The notes below the pieces were generated by a model, which was not told the DNA's origin, ran no database searches, and saw nothing but the letters and a program-made list of their open reading frames with translations. DNA of 25,094 nt, from contig JAISNG010000132.1 in the NCBI GenBank assembly GCA_031276365.1, positions 1 through 25,094 on the forward strand, in the 5' to 3' direction. Made by a program: the position numbers and the translations under genes. This document shows positions 1 through 8,162 of the stretch, piece after piece (within the stretch, counting starts at the first letter, position 1; every line of letters begins with the position of its first letter). The stretch comes from Campylobacteraceae bacterium (GTDB lineage: Bacteria > Campylobacterota > Campylobacteria > Campylobacterales > Campylobacteraceae).

Positions 1-1
1 T

Positions 2-385
2 GAAAAAGAGAAATTTCAAAATTACCGTCTTTTGTGGGCGCGCGTTTTAGACGAAAACGGCGCTGTTTTGCCAAGCTGGTTTTTGGGTACATGCGGCGGG
101 AGTTTTGATGCGGAGGTTAAAAATGTCAGCGGCGGATATGCTTTTGCTGAAAATGTACTATTCATGGATCTTTGGCAATTTAACAAAACAGCCAAGCATG
201 CATATAAAAGCGTAAAAGAGTTGATTTTTAGTCCGCCGACACTTAAAGAGCAGAAAAATATTTGTGCGAAATTTTCGAATTATCCTCTTATCATAGTTGT
301 CCCGAGCGTTAAGAAAATGACGTATAAAATTCAGGCGCACTCAATATTTTACGAGGATGTTAGAGAAGTTTTAGCAACATTTTGA
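2..385 (+). CDS. C-terminal part of an unidentified protein, cut by the left edge
   Basis: The frame is open from the first bases of the window to a TGA at 383-385, so this is the last 127 codons of a gene whose start lies outside. The visible part has no transmembrane segment and no signal I recognise. It contains a Gly-rich turn (TCGGSF) and ends in a beta-strand-like hydrophobic stretch (YPLIIVVPSV) and a charged tail. A TTG at 32 could be read as a start, but coding character continues upstream of it, so I treat it as internal. The gene sits 39 bp before fabZ in the same direction, so it may share that transcript. An unannotated gene at this spot upstream of fabZ fits my memory of Campylobacter gene order. 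I assign no function. Confidence 0.75.
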   Translation, partial: EKEKFQNYRLLWARVLDENGAVLPSWFLGTCGGSFDAEVKNVSGGYAFAENVLFMDLWQFNKTAKHAYKSVKELIFSPPTLKEQKNICAKFSNYPLIIVVPSVKKMTYKIQAHSIFYEDVREVLATF

Positions 386-424
386 TAAAATTGGCAGATT
401 TTTACAGTTTAAGGTTTTGCAGAT

Positions 425-871
425 ATGATAAATGTTAGAGAGATTCAAGAGATACTTCCACACCGTTTTCCGTTTTTGCTTATAGACAGAGTTATTGAGT
501 TAGTCCCGGGCGTTCTAATCACAGCGTACAAAAATGTAACTATCGGCGAGCAGATTTTTCAAGGACATTTTCCAGGCCATCCGATATATCCAGGTGTTAT
601 GATTATAGAAGGAATGGCGCAGGCAGGCGGTGTTTTGGCATTTAAAAGCATGTGCGAAGATACTCAAGAAAGCGTAAAAAATAAAGTAGTCTATTTTATG
701 AGCATAGATAATGCCAAGTTCAGAGTTCCAGTAACTCCGGGCGATAGATTGGAATACAGGCTGAATGTGATAAAACACAAGGGCAATATTTGGGTTTTGG
801 ACGGTAAAGCATATGTGGACAGTAAACTTGTTGCAGAAGCCGAACTTAAAGCTATGATAGTGGATAAATAG
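425..871 (+). CDS. fabZ: 3-hydroxyacyl-[acyl-carrier-protein] dehydratase FabZ
   Basis: This cytoplasmic hot-dog-fold enzyme dehydrates (3R)-hydroxyacyl-ACP to trans-2-enoyl-ACP in type II fatty acid synthesis. The 148-residue length is normal for the family. The N-terminus carries the family motif LPHRFPFLLIDRV (residues 11-23). The active site is visible as HFPGHP with catalytic His48, and as MIIEGMAQ with catalytic Glu62. Their 14-residue spacing equals that of E. coli His54/Glu68. The ATG at 425 has a TAAGG ribosome site about 10 nt upstream (410-414). A TAAAAT at 386-391 might be a -10 box, but this is weak evidence. The stop TAG abuts the lpxA ATG directly, so the two are translationally coupled. 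The grouping makes sense because FabZ and LpxA compete for or share the hydroxyacyl-ACP pool that feeds phospholipid and lipid A synthesis. Confidence 0.97.
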   Translation: MINVREIQEILPHRFPFLLIDRVIELVPGVLITAYKNVTIGEQIFQGHFPGHPIYPGVMIIEGMAQAGGVLAFKSMCEDTQESVKNKVVYFMSIDNAKFRVPVTPGDRLEYRLNVIKHKGNIWVLDGKAYVDSKLVAEAELKAMIVDK

Positions 872-1669
872 ATGAGCAGGATTCATCATACCGCCATCAT
901 AGAACATGGAGCGGTTTTGGGAGAAAATGTTGTCATTGAAGCTCATACTTTTATCTCGGCAAACAGTACAATAGGCGATGACAGCGAAGTAAGACAAGGC
1001 GCGCAGGTGCTTGGCGGCACTGTTATTGGCAAAAATGTGAGGATATATCCGTATGCGATTATCGGCGGCGACCCGCAGGATATTTCGTTTAAAGTCGGCG
1101 AAACCTCACGCGTTATCATAGGCGACAATACAACAGTAAGAGAGTTTGTTACGATAAACGGCGGTTCGCAAAAGGGCGATTTTACAACACGCGTAGGCAA
1201 AAACTGTTTTATTATGAATTTTTGTCATATAGCTCATGACTGTACGCTGCATGATAATGTTATTTTGGCAAACTCCGCGACTTTGGCAGGACATGTAGAG
1301 GTCGGCAAAGATACGGTTATCGGCGGACTCACACCTGTGCATCAATTTGTCAAAATCGGCGAAGGCTGTATGATAGGCGGAGCAAGCGCGCTTTCGCAAG
1401 ATGTGCCGCCGTTTTGTCTGGCTGAGGGCAACCGCGCTTATCTTAGAGGCTTAAATCTCGTAGGACTTAGAAGAAGAGAGAGCAAAGAGGATATAGACGC
1501 CCTGAATACCGCGTACAAACAGCTTTTTAAAAGCGACAAACCTGTAAAACAAAGTGCGCAGACTATTTTGAACTCAACAGATAACGCAAAAGTGCGCCTC
1601 ATGTGCGAGTTTATTTTAGGTACCAAGCGTGGAATCCCATACGAAAGAGTAAATCATGAAAAAATGTAA
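872..1669 (+). CDS. lpxA: UDP-N-acetylglucosamine acyltransferase LpxA
   Basis: This is the first enzyme of lipid A synthesis: it transfers a 3-hydroxyacyl chain from ACP to the 3-OH of UDP-GlcNAc in the cytoplasm. The first roughly 190 of 265 residues are hexapeptide repeats of the left-handed beta-helix type (for example IIGDNTTV, VEVGKDTVIGG). The motif NFCHIAHDC places His119 and the catalytic-type His122 where E. coli has His122 and His125. The conserved GGDPQD, TPVHQF and EGNRAYLRGLN segments follow, then the helical C-terminal domain. The ATG starts immediately after the fabZ TAG, with no clear Shine-Dalgarno of its own, which suggests translational coupling. The last 14 bp overlap clpX. 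Its presence shows a Gram-negative with lipid A. Confidence 0.97.
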   Translation: MSRIHHTAIIEHGAVLGENVVIEAHTFISANSTIGDDSEVRQGAQVLGGTVIGKNVRIYPYAIIGGDPQDISFKVGETSRVIIGDNTTVREFVTINGGSQKGDFTTRVGKNCFIMNFCHIAHDCTLHDNVILANSATLAGHVEVGKDTVIGGLTPVHQFVKIGEGCMIGGASALSQDVPPFCLAEGNRAYLRGLNLVGLRRRESKEDIDALNTAYKQLFKSDKPVKQSAQTILNSTDNAKVRLMCEFILGTKRGIPYERVNHEKM

Positions 1670-2876
1670 TTTTTGCGGCGAAGAGTACGACAGCGAAGAG
1701 CTGCTGGCTGCTCTTAACGGACCGAATGTTTATATATGCAGAGGATGTGTTGCCGCCGCGTCAAAAATCTTTTCGGGAGATTTGGAGAACGCTAAAGCCG
1801 AAGATTGTGAAAAAAAACTTTTGACGCCAAAAGAGCTTAAAGATGTTCTGGACCAATTTGTCATAGGGCAGGACAGAGCCAAAAAAGTCTTTTCTGTCGG
1901 CGTTTATAACCACTATAAAAGAATTTTCAAACAGGATATTGACGATAACGATACGGAGATTTCAAAATCAAATATTTTATTGATAGGTCCGACAGGAAGC
2001 GGCAAAACGCTTATGGCGCAGACTTTGGCGAGAGTTTTGGACGTTCCCATAGCCATATGTGATGCTACAAGCTTGACGGAAGCGGGATATGTCGGCGAAG
2101 ATGTTGAAAATATCCTTACAAGGCTTTTGCAGGCGGCTGACGGGGATTTAGAAAAGTGCAAACAGGGCATAGTCTTTATAGACGAAGTTGATAAAATCTC
2201 AAGAATGAGCGAAAACCGCTCCATCACGCGCGACGTTTCGGGCGAGGGTGTACAACAGGCGCTTTTGAAAATCATAGAAGGAAGCGTTGTAAATATTCCG
2301 CCAAAAGGTGGGCGCAAACATCCAAATCAAGAATTTATACAAATAGATACGACAAATATACTTTTTGTCTGCGGCGGCGCGTTTGACGGGCTTGAGGAGA
2401 TTATTAAACGCCGCGTGGGTAAAAATATTTTGGGTTTCAATCAGGAAAAACGCGTCAAAAGCAAAGAGGGCGAATTGCTAAATTTTATGGAGCCTGATGA
2501 TTTGATACATTACGGGCTTATTCCCGAGCTTATAGGACGCTTGCATATAAGCGCTGTGCTGCAAAATCTGGACAAGGATGATATGGTGAGGATTTTGACT
2601 GAGCCGAAAAATGCCATCGTCAAACAGTACGAGAAGCTTTTTGCAATAGACGGCGTGAAGCTAAGCTTTGAAAAAGAGGCGCTTGAAGCCATAGCGGAGC
2701 TTGCGATAAAACGCAAAACCGGAGCAAGAGGACTTAGGACTATCATGGAAGAACTAATGACGGATATAATGTTTGAACTGCCCGATTTTAAAGGATATGA
2801 GATAGTCATTACACTTGATGTTGTTAAAGGCGGCGAAAAACCGCTTTTTGTTAAACAAAATAAAAAAAGCGCGTAA
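1656..2876 (+). CDS. clpX: ATP-dependent Clp protease ATP-binding subunit ClpX
   Basis: ClpX is the hexameric AAA+ unfoldase that feeds tagged substrates into ClpP. The order of elements is complete. An N-terminal C4 zinc-binding domain has Cys4, Cys7, Cys28 and Cys31. Walker A GPTGSGKT is at 111-118, the pore loop GYVGED is at 144-149, and Walker B VFIDEV is at 173-178. The RDVSGEGVQQ segment is near 192-201, and the RKH loop is at 220-222. An LGF tripeptide in KNILGFNQEK matches the position of the ClpP-docking loop. The sensor-2 region GARGLR is near the C-terminus. The length of 406 residues is normal. The ATG lies inside lpxA (14-bp overlap), giving the MKKCNFCG start expected for the family. 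No clpP is in the window. The stop overlaps the mreB ribosome site. Confidence 0.97.
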   Translation: MKKCNFCGEEYDSEELLAALNGPNVYICRGCVAAASKIFSGDLENAKAEDCEKKLLTPKELKDVLDQFVIGQDRAKKVFSVGVYNHYKRIFKQDIDDNDTEISKSNILLIGPTGSGKTLMAQTLARVLDVPIAICDATSLTEAGYVGEDVENILTRLLQAADGDLEKCKQGIVFIDEVDKISRMSENRSITRDVSGEGVQQALLKIIEGSVVNIPPKGGRKHPNQEFIQIDTTNILFVCGGAFDGLEEIIKRRVGKNILGFNQEKRVKSKEGELLNFMEPDDLIHYGLIPELIGRLHISAVLQNLDKDDMVRILTEPKNAIVKQYEKLFAIDGVKLSFEKEALEAIAELAIKRKTGARGLRTIMEELMTDIMFELPDFKGYEIVITLDVVKGGEKPLFVKQNKKSA

Positions 2877-2889
2877 GGAGCGTAAAATT

Positions 2890-3924
2890 ATGATACTAGA
2901 CCAATTGATAGGATTTTTTTCAAATGATATGGGCATAGATTTGGGCACGGCAAATACGCTTGTGCTTGTCCGCGGTAAGGGCATTATCATAGACGAGCCT
3001 TCTGTTGTTGCCATTCAGCGCGATAAATACGGTAAACAGGATATTTTGGCAGTCGGACATGAAGCCAAAAAGATGGTCGGAAAAACTCCTGGCGATATTG
3101 AAGCGATTAGACCCATGAGAGACGGCGTTATAGCTGATTTTGATATGACTGAAAAGATGATTCGCTACTTTATAGAAAAGGCGCACAAAAGAAAAAATTT
3201 TTTAAGACCGCGCATTATCATATCCATTCCTTACGGCTTAACGCAGGTTGAGCGAAAAGCGGTCAGAGAGTCTGCTATGAGTGCGGGAGCAAGAGAGGTA
3301 TTTTTAATAGAAGAACCGATGGCGGCGGCAATAGGCGCTGATTTGCCGATAAGAGAACCTAAAGGAAGTTTGATAGTAGATATCGGCGGCGGCACAACGG
3401 AAATCGGCGTTATATCATTGGGCGGTCTTGTTATTAGTAAATCAATACGCGTTGCAGGTGATAAGATAGACATGGCGATAGTGGATTACGTAAAGAAAAA
3501 ATATAACCTTTTGATAGGCGAGCGCGGCGGCGAGGAGATAAAAATCGGCATAGGAAGCGCGATATCCCTCAACCCTGAACTTTCAATGATGGTAAAAGGG
3601 CGCGACCAGGTCAGCGGACTTTTAAGCCGCATAGAGATGACGAGCGAAGACGTAAGAGAAGCCATGAAAGAACCGTTAAGAGAGATAGTAGAGGCGCTGA
3701 AAGATGTGCTTGAGATTACTCCTCCGGATTTGGCGGGCGATATTGTTGAAAACGGTGTTGTTTTAACGGGCGGCGGCGCTTTGATACGCGGACTTGACAA
3801 GTATCTCAGCGATGAGGTAAAGCTGCCTGTTTTCATCGGTGAAGAGCCGCTTTTGGCGGTAGCGAAAGGTACAGGCAAGGTACTTGATGAGATAGGATTG
3901 TTACAGCAATTGGCTAATGAATAA
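2890..3924 (+). CDS. mreB: Rod shape-determining protein MreB
   Basis: MreB is a bacterial actin homologue that forms membrane-associated filaments and directs lateral cell-wall synthesis. I use the ATG at 2890 (344 residues) rather than an in-frame ATG at 2815. A strong AAGGAG at 2875-2880 lies 9 nt before 2890, and the resulting N-terminus starts with an amphipathic stretch (MILDQLIGFFSNDM) ahead of the actin phosphate-1 motif GIDLGTANTLV. The 2815 start would add 25 residues that simply overlap clpX. Phosphate-2 (IVDIGGGTTEIGVISLGG) and the adenosine motif (GVVLTGGGALIRG) are intact. The length is close to the 347 residues of E. coli MreB. It is followed by mreC with an 8-bp overlap, the usual pairing of filament and periplasmic partner. 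Confidence 0.97.
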   Translation: MILDQLIGFFSNDMGIDLGTANTLVLVRGKGIIIDEPSVVAIQRDKYGKQDILAVGHEAKKMVGKTPGDIEAIRPMRDGVIADFDMTEKMIRYFIEKAHKRKNFLRPRIIISIPYGLTQVERKAVRESAMSAGAREVFLIEEPMAAAIGADLPIREPKGSLIVDIGGGTTEIGVISLGGLVISKSIRVAGDKIDMAIVDYVKKKYNLLIGERGGEEIKIGIGSAISLNPELSMMVKGRDQVSGLLSRIEMTSEDVREAMKEPLREIVEALKDVLEITPPDLAGDIVENGVVLTGGGALIRGLDKYLSDEVKLPVFIGEEPLLAVAKGTGKVLDEIGLLQQLANE

Positions 3925-4660
3925 TAAACTTAAGTTTTTTTTAATTATCATATTGTTAGCCGCTATCTCCATTAATTACTCAAACGGCTTGAGAGGCTTG
4001 GCAGGAGATGTTTCGTCATTCGTCATAGGTCTTTACATGAGCGCAAAAGAGGGCTTGGGCGATGCGATAGACGAGCATTTCAATCAGCGCAGCGAAATAC
4101 GTCTCTTAAGAGAGAAAAACGCTGAACTTTTGGAGGTGGCGCAGGTTTCTGCTGCTTATTCGGCTAAATTCAATAACATGCTTAAAGAGGCAAATTTAAG
4201 CGAATACAAAGTCAAAACCAAAATAGTTAGAGCGCTTTCGTATGTAAATCTTGGCGATTATAACAAAGTCTGGCTTGATTTTGACGATTTTGACGAAAAT
4301 AAAATCTACGGTCTCATGTATCAAGGATACAGTGCGGGCATAGTAACTTCAAGCAAGGGAAGAGCCTTGGCGCTTTTACAGCAAGACCCTAAATCTTCCT
4401 TTTCCGTGTACATGGGCGTAGAAAAGATAAAAGGCATAGCATTTGGCTCGGGAGATAAGATAGAGGTGCGCTATATACCTTTGTGGAGCGAACCGAAAGC
4501 GGATGATGAAGTCGTAACAAGCGGGCTTGATAATATATTTTTTGAAGGGCTGAAAGTGGGAAAAATCCTCATTGTTTATAAAAATGAATCATATTTCACG
4601 GCTGTTGTTGAGCCATATGCTGCCGTTGAAGTGCCGGGTTTTTTTCATGTTATACTATGA
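3917..4660 (+). CDS. mreC: Rod shape-determining protein MreC
   Basis: MreC is an inner-membrane protein with a periplasmic domain that links MreB to the wall-synthesis complex. The protein has one N-terminal transmembrane segment (about residues 5-24, FFLIIILLAAISI region) and a charged heptad-like coiled coil around residues 58-80 (EIRLLREKNAELLEVAQV). A beta-rich periplasmic domain then runs to the end. At 247 residues it is shorter than enterobacterial MreC, but short forms are usual in Campylobacter relatives. The ATG overlaps the last 8 bases of mreB, so translation is coupled. No mreD, mrdA or rodA follows here: carB begins 38 bp later. The family call rests on architecture plus position after mreB. 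Confidence 0.93.
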   Translation: MNNKLKFFLIIILLAAISINYSNGLRGLAGDVSSFVIGLYMSAKEGLGDAIDEHFNQRSEIRLLREKNAELLEVAQVSAAYSAKFNNMLKEANLSEYKVKTKIVRALSYVNLGDYNKVWLDFDDFDENKIYGLMYQGYSAGIVTSSKGRALALLQQDPKSSFSVYMGVEKIKGIAFGSGDKIEVRYIPLWSEPKADDEVVTSGLDNIFFEGLKVGKILIVYKNESYFTAVVEPYAAVEVPGFFHVIL

Positions 4661-4698
4661 GCGATTGAAAATAATGAATTTTTAAAAGGATAATTTTT

Positions 4699-7600
4699 AT
4701 GCCTAAACGCACCGATATAAATACTATTTTACTGATAGGTTCAGGTCCTATCGTCATAGGGCAGGCTTGCGAATTTGACTATTCGGGAACTCAAGCAGCT
4801 AAAACGTTAAAAGAGCTTGGATATAGAGTTGTTCTTATCAACTCAAACCCCGCTACTATCATGACAGACCCAGAATTTGCAGACAGAACATACATAGAGC
4901 CTATCAGTGTTGAAGTGGTTGAGCGCATTATAGAAAAAGAGAAAGTTGATGCTATTTTGCCCACGATGGGCGGTCAAACCGCGCTTAATACAGCTATGAA
5001 GCTTTATGAGAGCGGTAAAATCACAAATGTAAAATTTCTTGGTGCAAATCCCGAAGCTATTAAAAAAGGCGAGGACAGACAGGCATTTAAGGAGGCCATG
5101 ATAAAAATAGGCATGGATTTGCCAAAATCCCGCTATGCATACACGCTTGACGAGGCGATAAAAGCGGCTGATGAGATAGGATTTCCGCTTATCATAAGAG
5201 CCTCTTATACGCTGGCTGGCGGAGGAAGCGGCGTAGCTTACAATATAGACGAATTCAAAGAGTTAGCTGCGCGCGGCATTGATATAAGTCCGATAAATGA
5301 AATACTTATAGAGGAGTCTTTGCTTGGCTGGAAAGAGTACGAAATGGAGGTCATCAGAGACAGATGCGACAACTGCATCATCGTTTGCTCCATAGAAAAT
5401 CTTGACCCTATGGGCGTTCATACAGGGGATAGTATAACGATAGCGCCGGCATTAACACTGACAGACAAAGAGTATCAAAAGATGAGAAACGCTTCGTTTG
5501 CGATTTTGCGTGAAATAGGCGTGGACACGGGCGGGAGCAATGTGCAATTTGCCGTTAATCCCAAAACAGGACGCATGACCGTCATAGAGATGAACCCGCG
5601 CGTTTCGCGCTCTTCCGCACTTGCTTCAAAAGCTACGGGTTATCCGATAGCAAAAGTTGCGACGCTTTTGGCTGTTGGATTTACGCTTGATGAGATAAAA
5701 AACGACATCACTGGTACAGCGGCGAGTTTTGAGCCTGTGATTGATTATATCGTTACAAAAATTCCACGCTTTACGTTTGAAAAATTTCCCTTAGCTGAAT
5801 CCACGCTTACTACCTCTATGAAAAGCGTGGGCGAAGTTATGGCGATAGGTAGAACGTTTAAGGAATCTTTGCAAAAAGCGCTTTGTTCGCTTGAAACCGG
5901 ACTTTACGGATTTAATAAACTTAACTGCAAAGACGATGTGCTGACTAACGAAATCAGAAGAGCTAATGCTAACAGACTGCTTTATATTGCGGAAGCTTTC
6001 AGGCGTGGATTGTCCGTCGAAGAGGTGCATAAACTCTGCCGAATAGACTCTTGGTTTTTAAGAAATATCGCAGAGATAGTAGCTTTTGAACAAAAGATAG
6101 ATATGGGGATTTTGAATGACGCAAAACTTTTAAGAGTTGCAAAGACTTACGGATTTTCCGATGAGATGATAGCCTCAATCATCAACGACAAAGACAATCT
6201 TTCACTCACGCACAATGATATATATTACGCAAGAGCTAAAGCCGGCATCTCATTTGAATACAACAATGTAGATACATGTGCGGCAGAGTTTGAAGCGCTG
6301 ACCCCGTATCTCTACTCAAGTACTAACATAACAACTAACAGCGTTAGTGTTAGTAAAAATGGCGGGCGAAAAAAAGTACTGATAATAGGCGGCGGTCCGA
6401 ATAGAATAGGGCAGGGCATAGAGTTTGATTACTGTTGTGTTCATGCGGCATATGCGCTTAAGGATTTGGATGTTGAAACTATCATGTACAACTGCAATCC
6501 CGAAACAGTTTCTACAGACTACGACACAAGCGATGTTTTGTATTTTGAGCCGATAGATTTTGAACATGTAAGAAGCGTTGTGGAGCTTGAAAGTCCTGAC
6601 GGCGTTATCGTACATTTTGGCGGTCAAACTCCACTCAAACTTGCGAAGCAGTTAACAGCTGCGGGAGCGAAGATTATCGGTACAAGCGCTCATGTGATAG
6701 ATATAGCCGAAGACAGAGAAAAGTTTTCAAAATTCATCAAAGAGAACAATATCAACCAGCCTCAAAATGCTACGGCTTTAAGCGAAGAAGAGGCGATAGA
6801 AAAGGCGGCGGTTATCGGCTATCCCGTACTTGTGAGACCAAGTTATGTATTGGGCGGGCGCGCCATGAGGATAGTTTATAATGAAAGCGAATTGAAGCTT
6901 TATATGAAAGAAGCGGTCAATGTCAGTCATCAATCTCCCGTATTGATAGACCAGTTTTTAGACCGCGCCATAGAGCTTGACGTGGACGCGATAAGCGATG
7001 GCAAAGACGTTTATATCGGCGGCATTATGCAGCATATAGAAGAGGCGGGAATCCACAGCGGAGACAGTGCGTGTTCTCTGCCTGCTGTTAGTTTGTCCGA
7101 TAAAATCGTCAAAAAAGTAGAACGCCAGACAAAACAAATTGCACTGAATCTTGGCGTTGTCGGACTCATGAATATCCAATATGCCATTTTTCAAGACGAC
7201 ATTTATATGATAGAGGTAAATCCGCGCGCGAGCAGAACCGTGCCATTTGTGAGTAAAGCTACGGGCGTTCCTATGGCAAAAGTTGCTACGCGTGTTATGT
7301 ATCAGGGGGATTTGAAAGAGGCGCTTGGATTTTACGATACATTTGGCGTAGTTTACGAAGAAGACGGCATCTTAAAAGCCAAAATCAAAAATTATATAGC
7401 CGTCAAAGAGGCTGTTTTTCCATTTAACAGACTTCAAGGCGCGGATACGATTTTGGGTCCTGAGATGAAGTCTACAGGCGAAGTTATGGGTATAAGCGAG
7501 AGTTTTGCCGATTCGTTTGCTAAAAGCCAGATAGCCGCGGGCAATATTTTACCCAAAAGCGGAACAGTCTTTTTGTCCTTGACGGACGCAGATAAGATTT

Positions 7601-7959
7601 TTGTTAAACGGCTTGGAGAGAGTTTTAAAAAGATAGGTTTTTCCATCATCGCTACAGGCGGTACGCACAAGGCTCTTATGGACGCGGGATTGGATGCGGA
7701 ATTTGTCTATAAAGTCAGCGAAGGACGTCCAAATATTGAAGATAAACTTAAAAACAAAGATATCGCTTTGGTGATAAATACAAGCGACAACAAATCAAGC
7801 AAAGATGACGCTAAAAAGATAAGACAGAGTGTTTTGAGGCTCAATATCCCATATTTTACGACTGTTTCGGAAGCATTTGTGGCAATTGAGGCGATAGCAA
7901 ATCTGCAAAGAGACGGCGCTTTGGAGCCGAAGTCCTTGCAGGAGTATTTGAGATTGTAA
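4699..7959 (+). CDS. carB: Carbamoyl phosphate synthase large subunit
   Basis: CarB makes carbamoyl phosphate from bicarbonate, ammonia (delivered by CarA) and two ATP, for pyrimidine and arginine synthesis. The 1086-residue protein has the classical duplicated layout. The first ATP-grasp half opens with LLIGSGPIVIGQACEFDYSG (residues 11-30) and ends its active site with EMNPRVSRSSALASKATGYP. An oligomerisation segment follows. The second half begins near residue 558 with LIIGGGPNRIGQGIEFDY and has EVNPRASRTVPFVSKATGVP. An MGS-like allosteric domain runs from about residue 953 with FSIIATGGTHKAL. Between the halves lies a Ser/Asn/Thr-rich linker whose DNA is a palindrome cluster (6322-6354). 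The ATG has AAAAGGA 9-15 nt upstream. carA is not in the window, so the subunits are encoded at separate loci. Confidence 0.97.
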   Translation: MPKRTDINTILLIGSGPIVIGQACEFDYSGTQAAKTLKELGYRVVLINSNPATIMTDPEFADRTYIEPISVEVVERIIEKEKVDAILPTMGGQTALNTAMKLYESGKITNVKFLGANPEAIKKGEDRQAFKEAMIKIGMDLPKSRYAYTLDEAIKAADEIGFPLIIRASYTLAGGGSGVAYNIDEFKELAARGIDISPINEILIEESLLGWKEYEMEVIRDRCDNCIIVCSIENLDPMGVHTGDSITIAPALTLTDKEYQKMRNASFAILREIGVDTGGSNVQFAVNPKTGRMTVIEMNPRVSRSSALASKATGYPIAKVATLLAVGFTLDEIKNDITGTAASFEPVIDYIVTKIPRFTFEKFPLAESTLTTSMKSVGEVMAIGRTFKESLQKALCSLETGLYGFNKLNCKDDVLTNEIRRANANRLLYIAEAFRRGLSVEEVHKLCRIDSWFLRNIAEIVAFEQKIDMGILNDAKLLRVAKTYGFSDEMIASIINDKDNLSLTHNDIYYARAKAGISFEYNNVDTCAAEFEALTPYLYSSTNITTNSVSVSKNGGRKKVLIIGGGPNRIGQGIEFDYCCVHAAYALKDLDVETIMYNCNPETVSTDYDTSDVLYFEPIDFEHVRSVVELESPDGVIVHFGGQTPLKLAKQLTAAGAKIIGTSAHVIDIAEDREKFSKFIKENNINQPQNATALSEEEAIEKAAVIGYPVLVRPSYVLGGRAMRIVYNESELKLYMKEAVNVSHQSPVLIDQFLDRAIELDVDAISDGKDVYIGGIMQHIEEAGIHSGDSACSLPAVSLSDKIVKKVERQTKQIALNLGVVGLMNIQYAIFQDDIYMIEVNPRASRTVPFVSKATGVPMAKVATRVMYQGDLKEALGFYDTFGVVYEEDGILKAKIKNYIAVKEAVFPFNRLQGADTILGPEMKSTGEVMGISESFADSFAKSQIAAGNILPKSGTVFLSLTDADKIFVKRLGESFKKIGFSIIATGGTHKALMDAGLDAEFVYKVSEGRPNIEDKLKNKDIALVINTSDNKSSKDDAKKIRQSVLRLNIPYFTTVSEAFVAIEAIANLQRDGALEPKSLQEYLRL
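6322..6354. repeat. Palindrome/direct-repeat cluster inside the carB linker
   Basis: ACTAACA occurs twice (6322-6328 and 6334-6340). It is followed by GTTAGT (6343-6348) and TGTTAGT (6348-6354), which are its reverse complements. ACTAAC-AGC-GTTAGT is a perfect 6-bp inverted repeat with a 3-nt spacer. The cluster encodes the low-complexity linker joining the two synthetase halves, where length change would be tolerated. Confidence 0.6.
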
Positions 7960-7988
7960 AATTATTTTAAGAAATTTTACATATTTTT
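7955..7988 (+). terminator. Candidate A/T-rich terminator after carB
   Basis: A perfect 9-bp inverted repeat, TGTAAAATT (7955-7963) and AATTTTACA (7973-7981), has a 9-nt loop and overlaps the carB stop codon. TATTTTT follows directly (7982-7988). The stem has only two G/C pairs, so strength is doubtful, but the position at the end of the housekeeping run and before a new promoter fits termination. Confidence 0.45.
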
Positions 7989-8018
7989 ACATGTATAAGG
8001 AACAAAAAGAGGTTTTTG

Positions 8019-8117
8019 ATGAAAATATTTACTCTTTTTGCTCCCGTACTGTCCGCAAACATGTATTATCAAGTTCGTCAAAACACCGATGGTTGGATAT
8101 ATTGTTTTATATATTAA
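8019..8117 (+). CDS. Possible 32-residue peptide ORF or remnant
   Basis: This small ORF lies in the 203-bp gap between carB and the first membrane paralogue. An AAGAGG ribosome site (8007-8012) sits 6 nt before the ATG. The peptide starts MKIFTLFAPVLSA, which resembles a short or truncated signal sequence, and continues with a polar Tyr-rich part before TAA at 8115-8117. It could be a relic of a secreted protein, a tiny expressed peptide, or chance. No homologue is known to me. The ORF ends before the next promoter's -10, so it is probably not a leader of the downstream gene. Confidence 0.2.
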   Translation: MKIFTLFAPVLSANMYYQVRQNTDGWIYCFIY

Positions 8118-8129
8118 AGCAGTTATAAT
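8102..8129 (+). promoter_or_regulatory. Promoter for the tandem membrane genes
   Basis: TTGTTT (8102-8107) and TATAAT (8124-8129) are separated by 16 nt, with A/T-rich sequence between. Transcription would start near 8136, about 27 nt before the GTG at 8163. A ribosome site AAGG is at 8152-8155. It lies just downstream of the carB terminator candidate, consistent with a new transcription unit. Confidence 0.55.
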
Positions 8130-8162
8130 ATTTCTTTTCTTCAGTCATTACAAGGCTAAACA

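Noticed and set aside
2815..2889. Upstream in-frame ATG for mreB
   Set aside because: It adds 25 basic residues overlapping clpX that MreB proteins lack; the ATG at 2890 has an excellent ribosome site and the right N-terminus.
5791..6030. Minus-strand ORFs inside carB, clpX, mreB, hemL and other genes
   Set aside because: They are antisense readings of clearly conserved genes and lack ribosome sites or family motifs.
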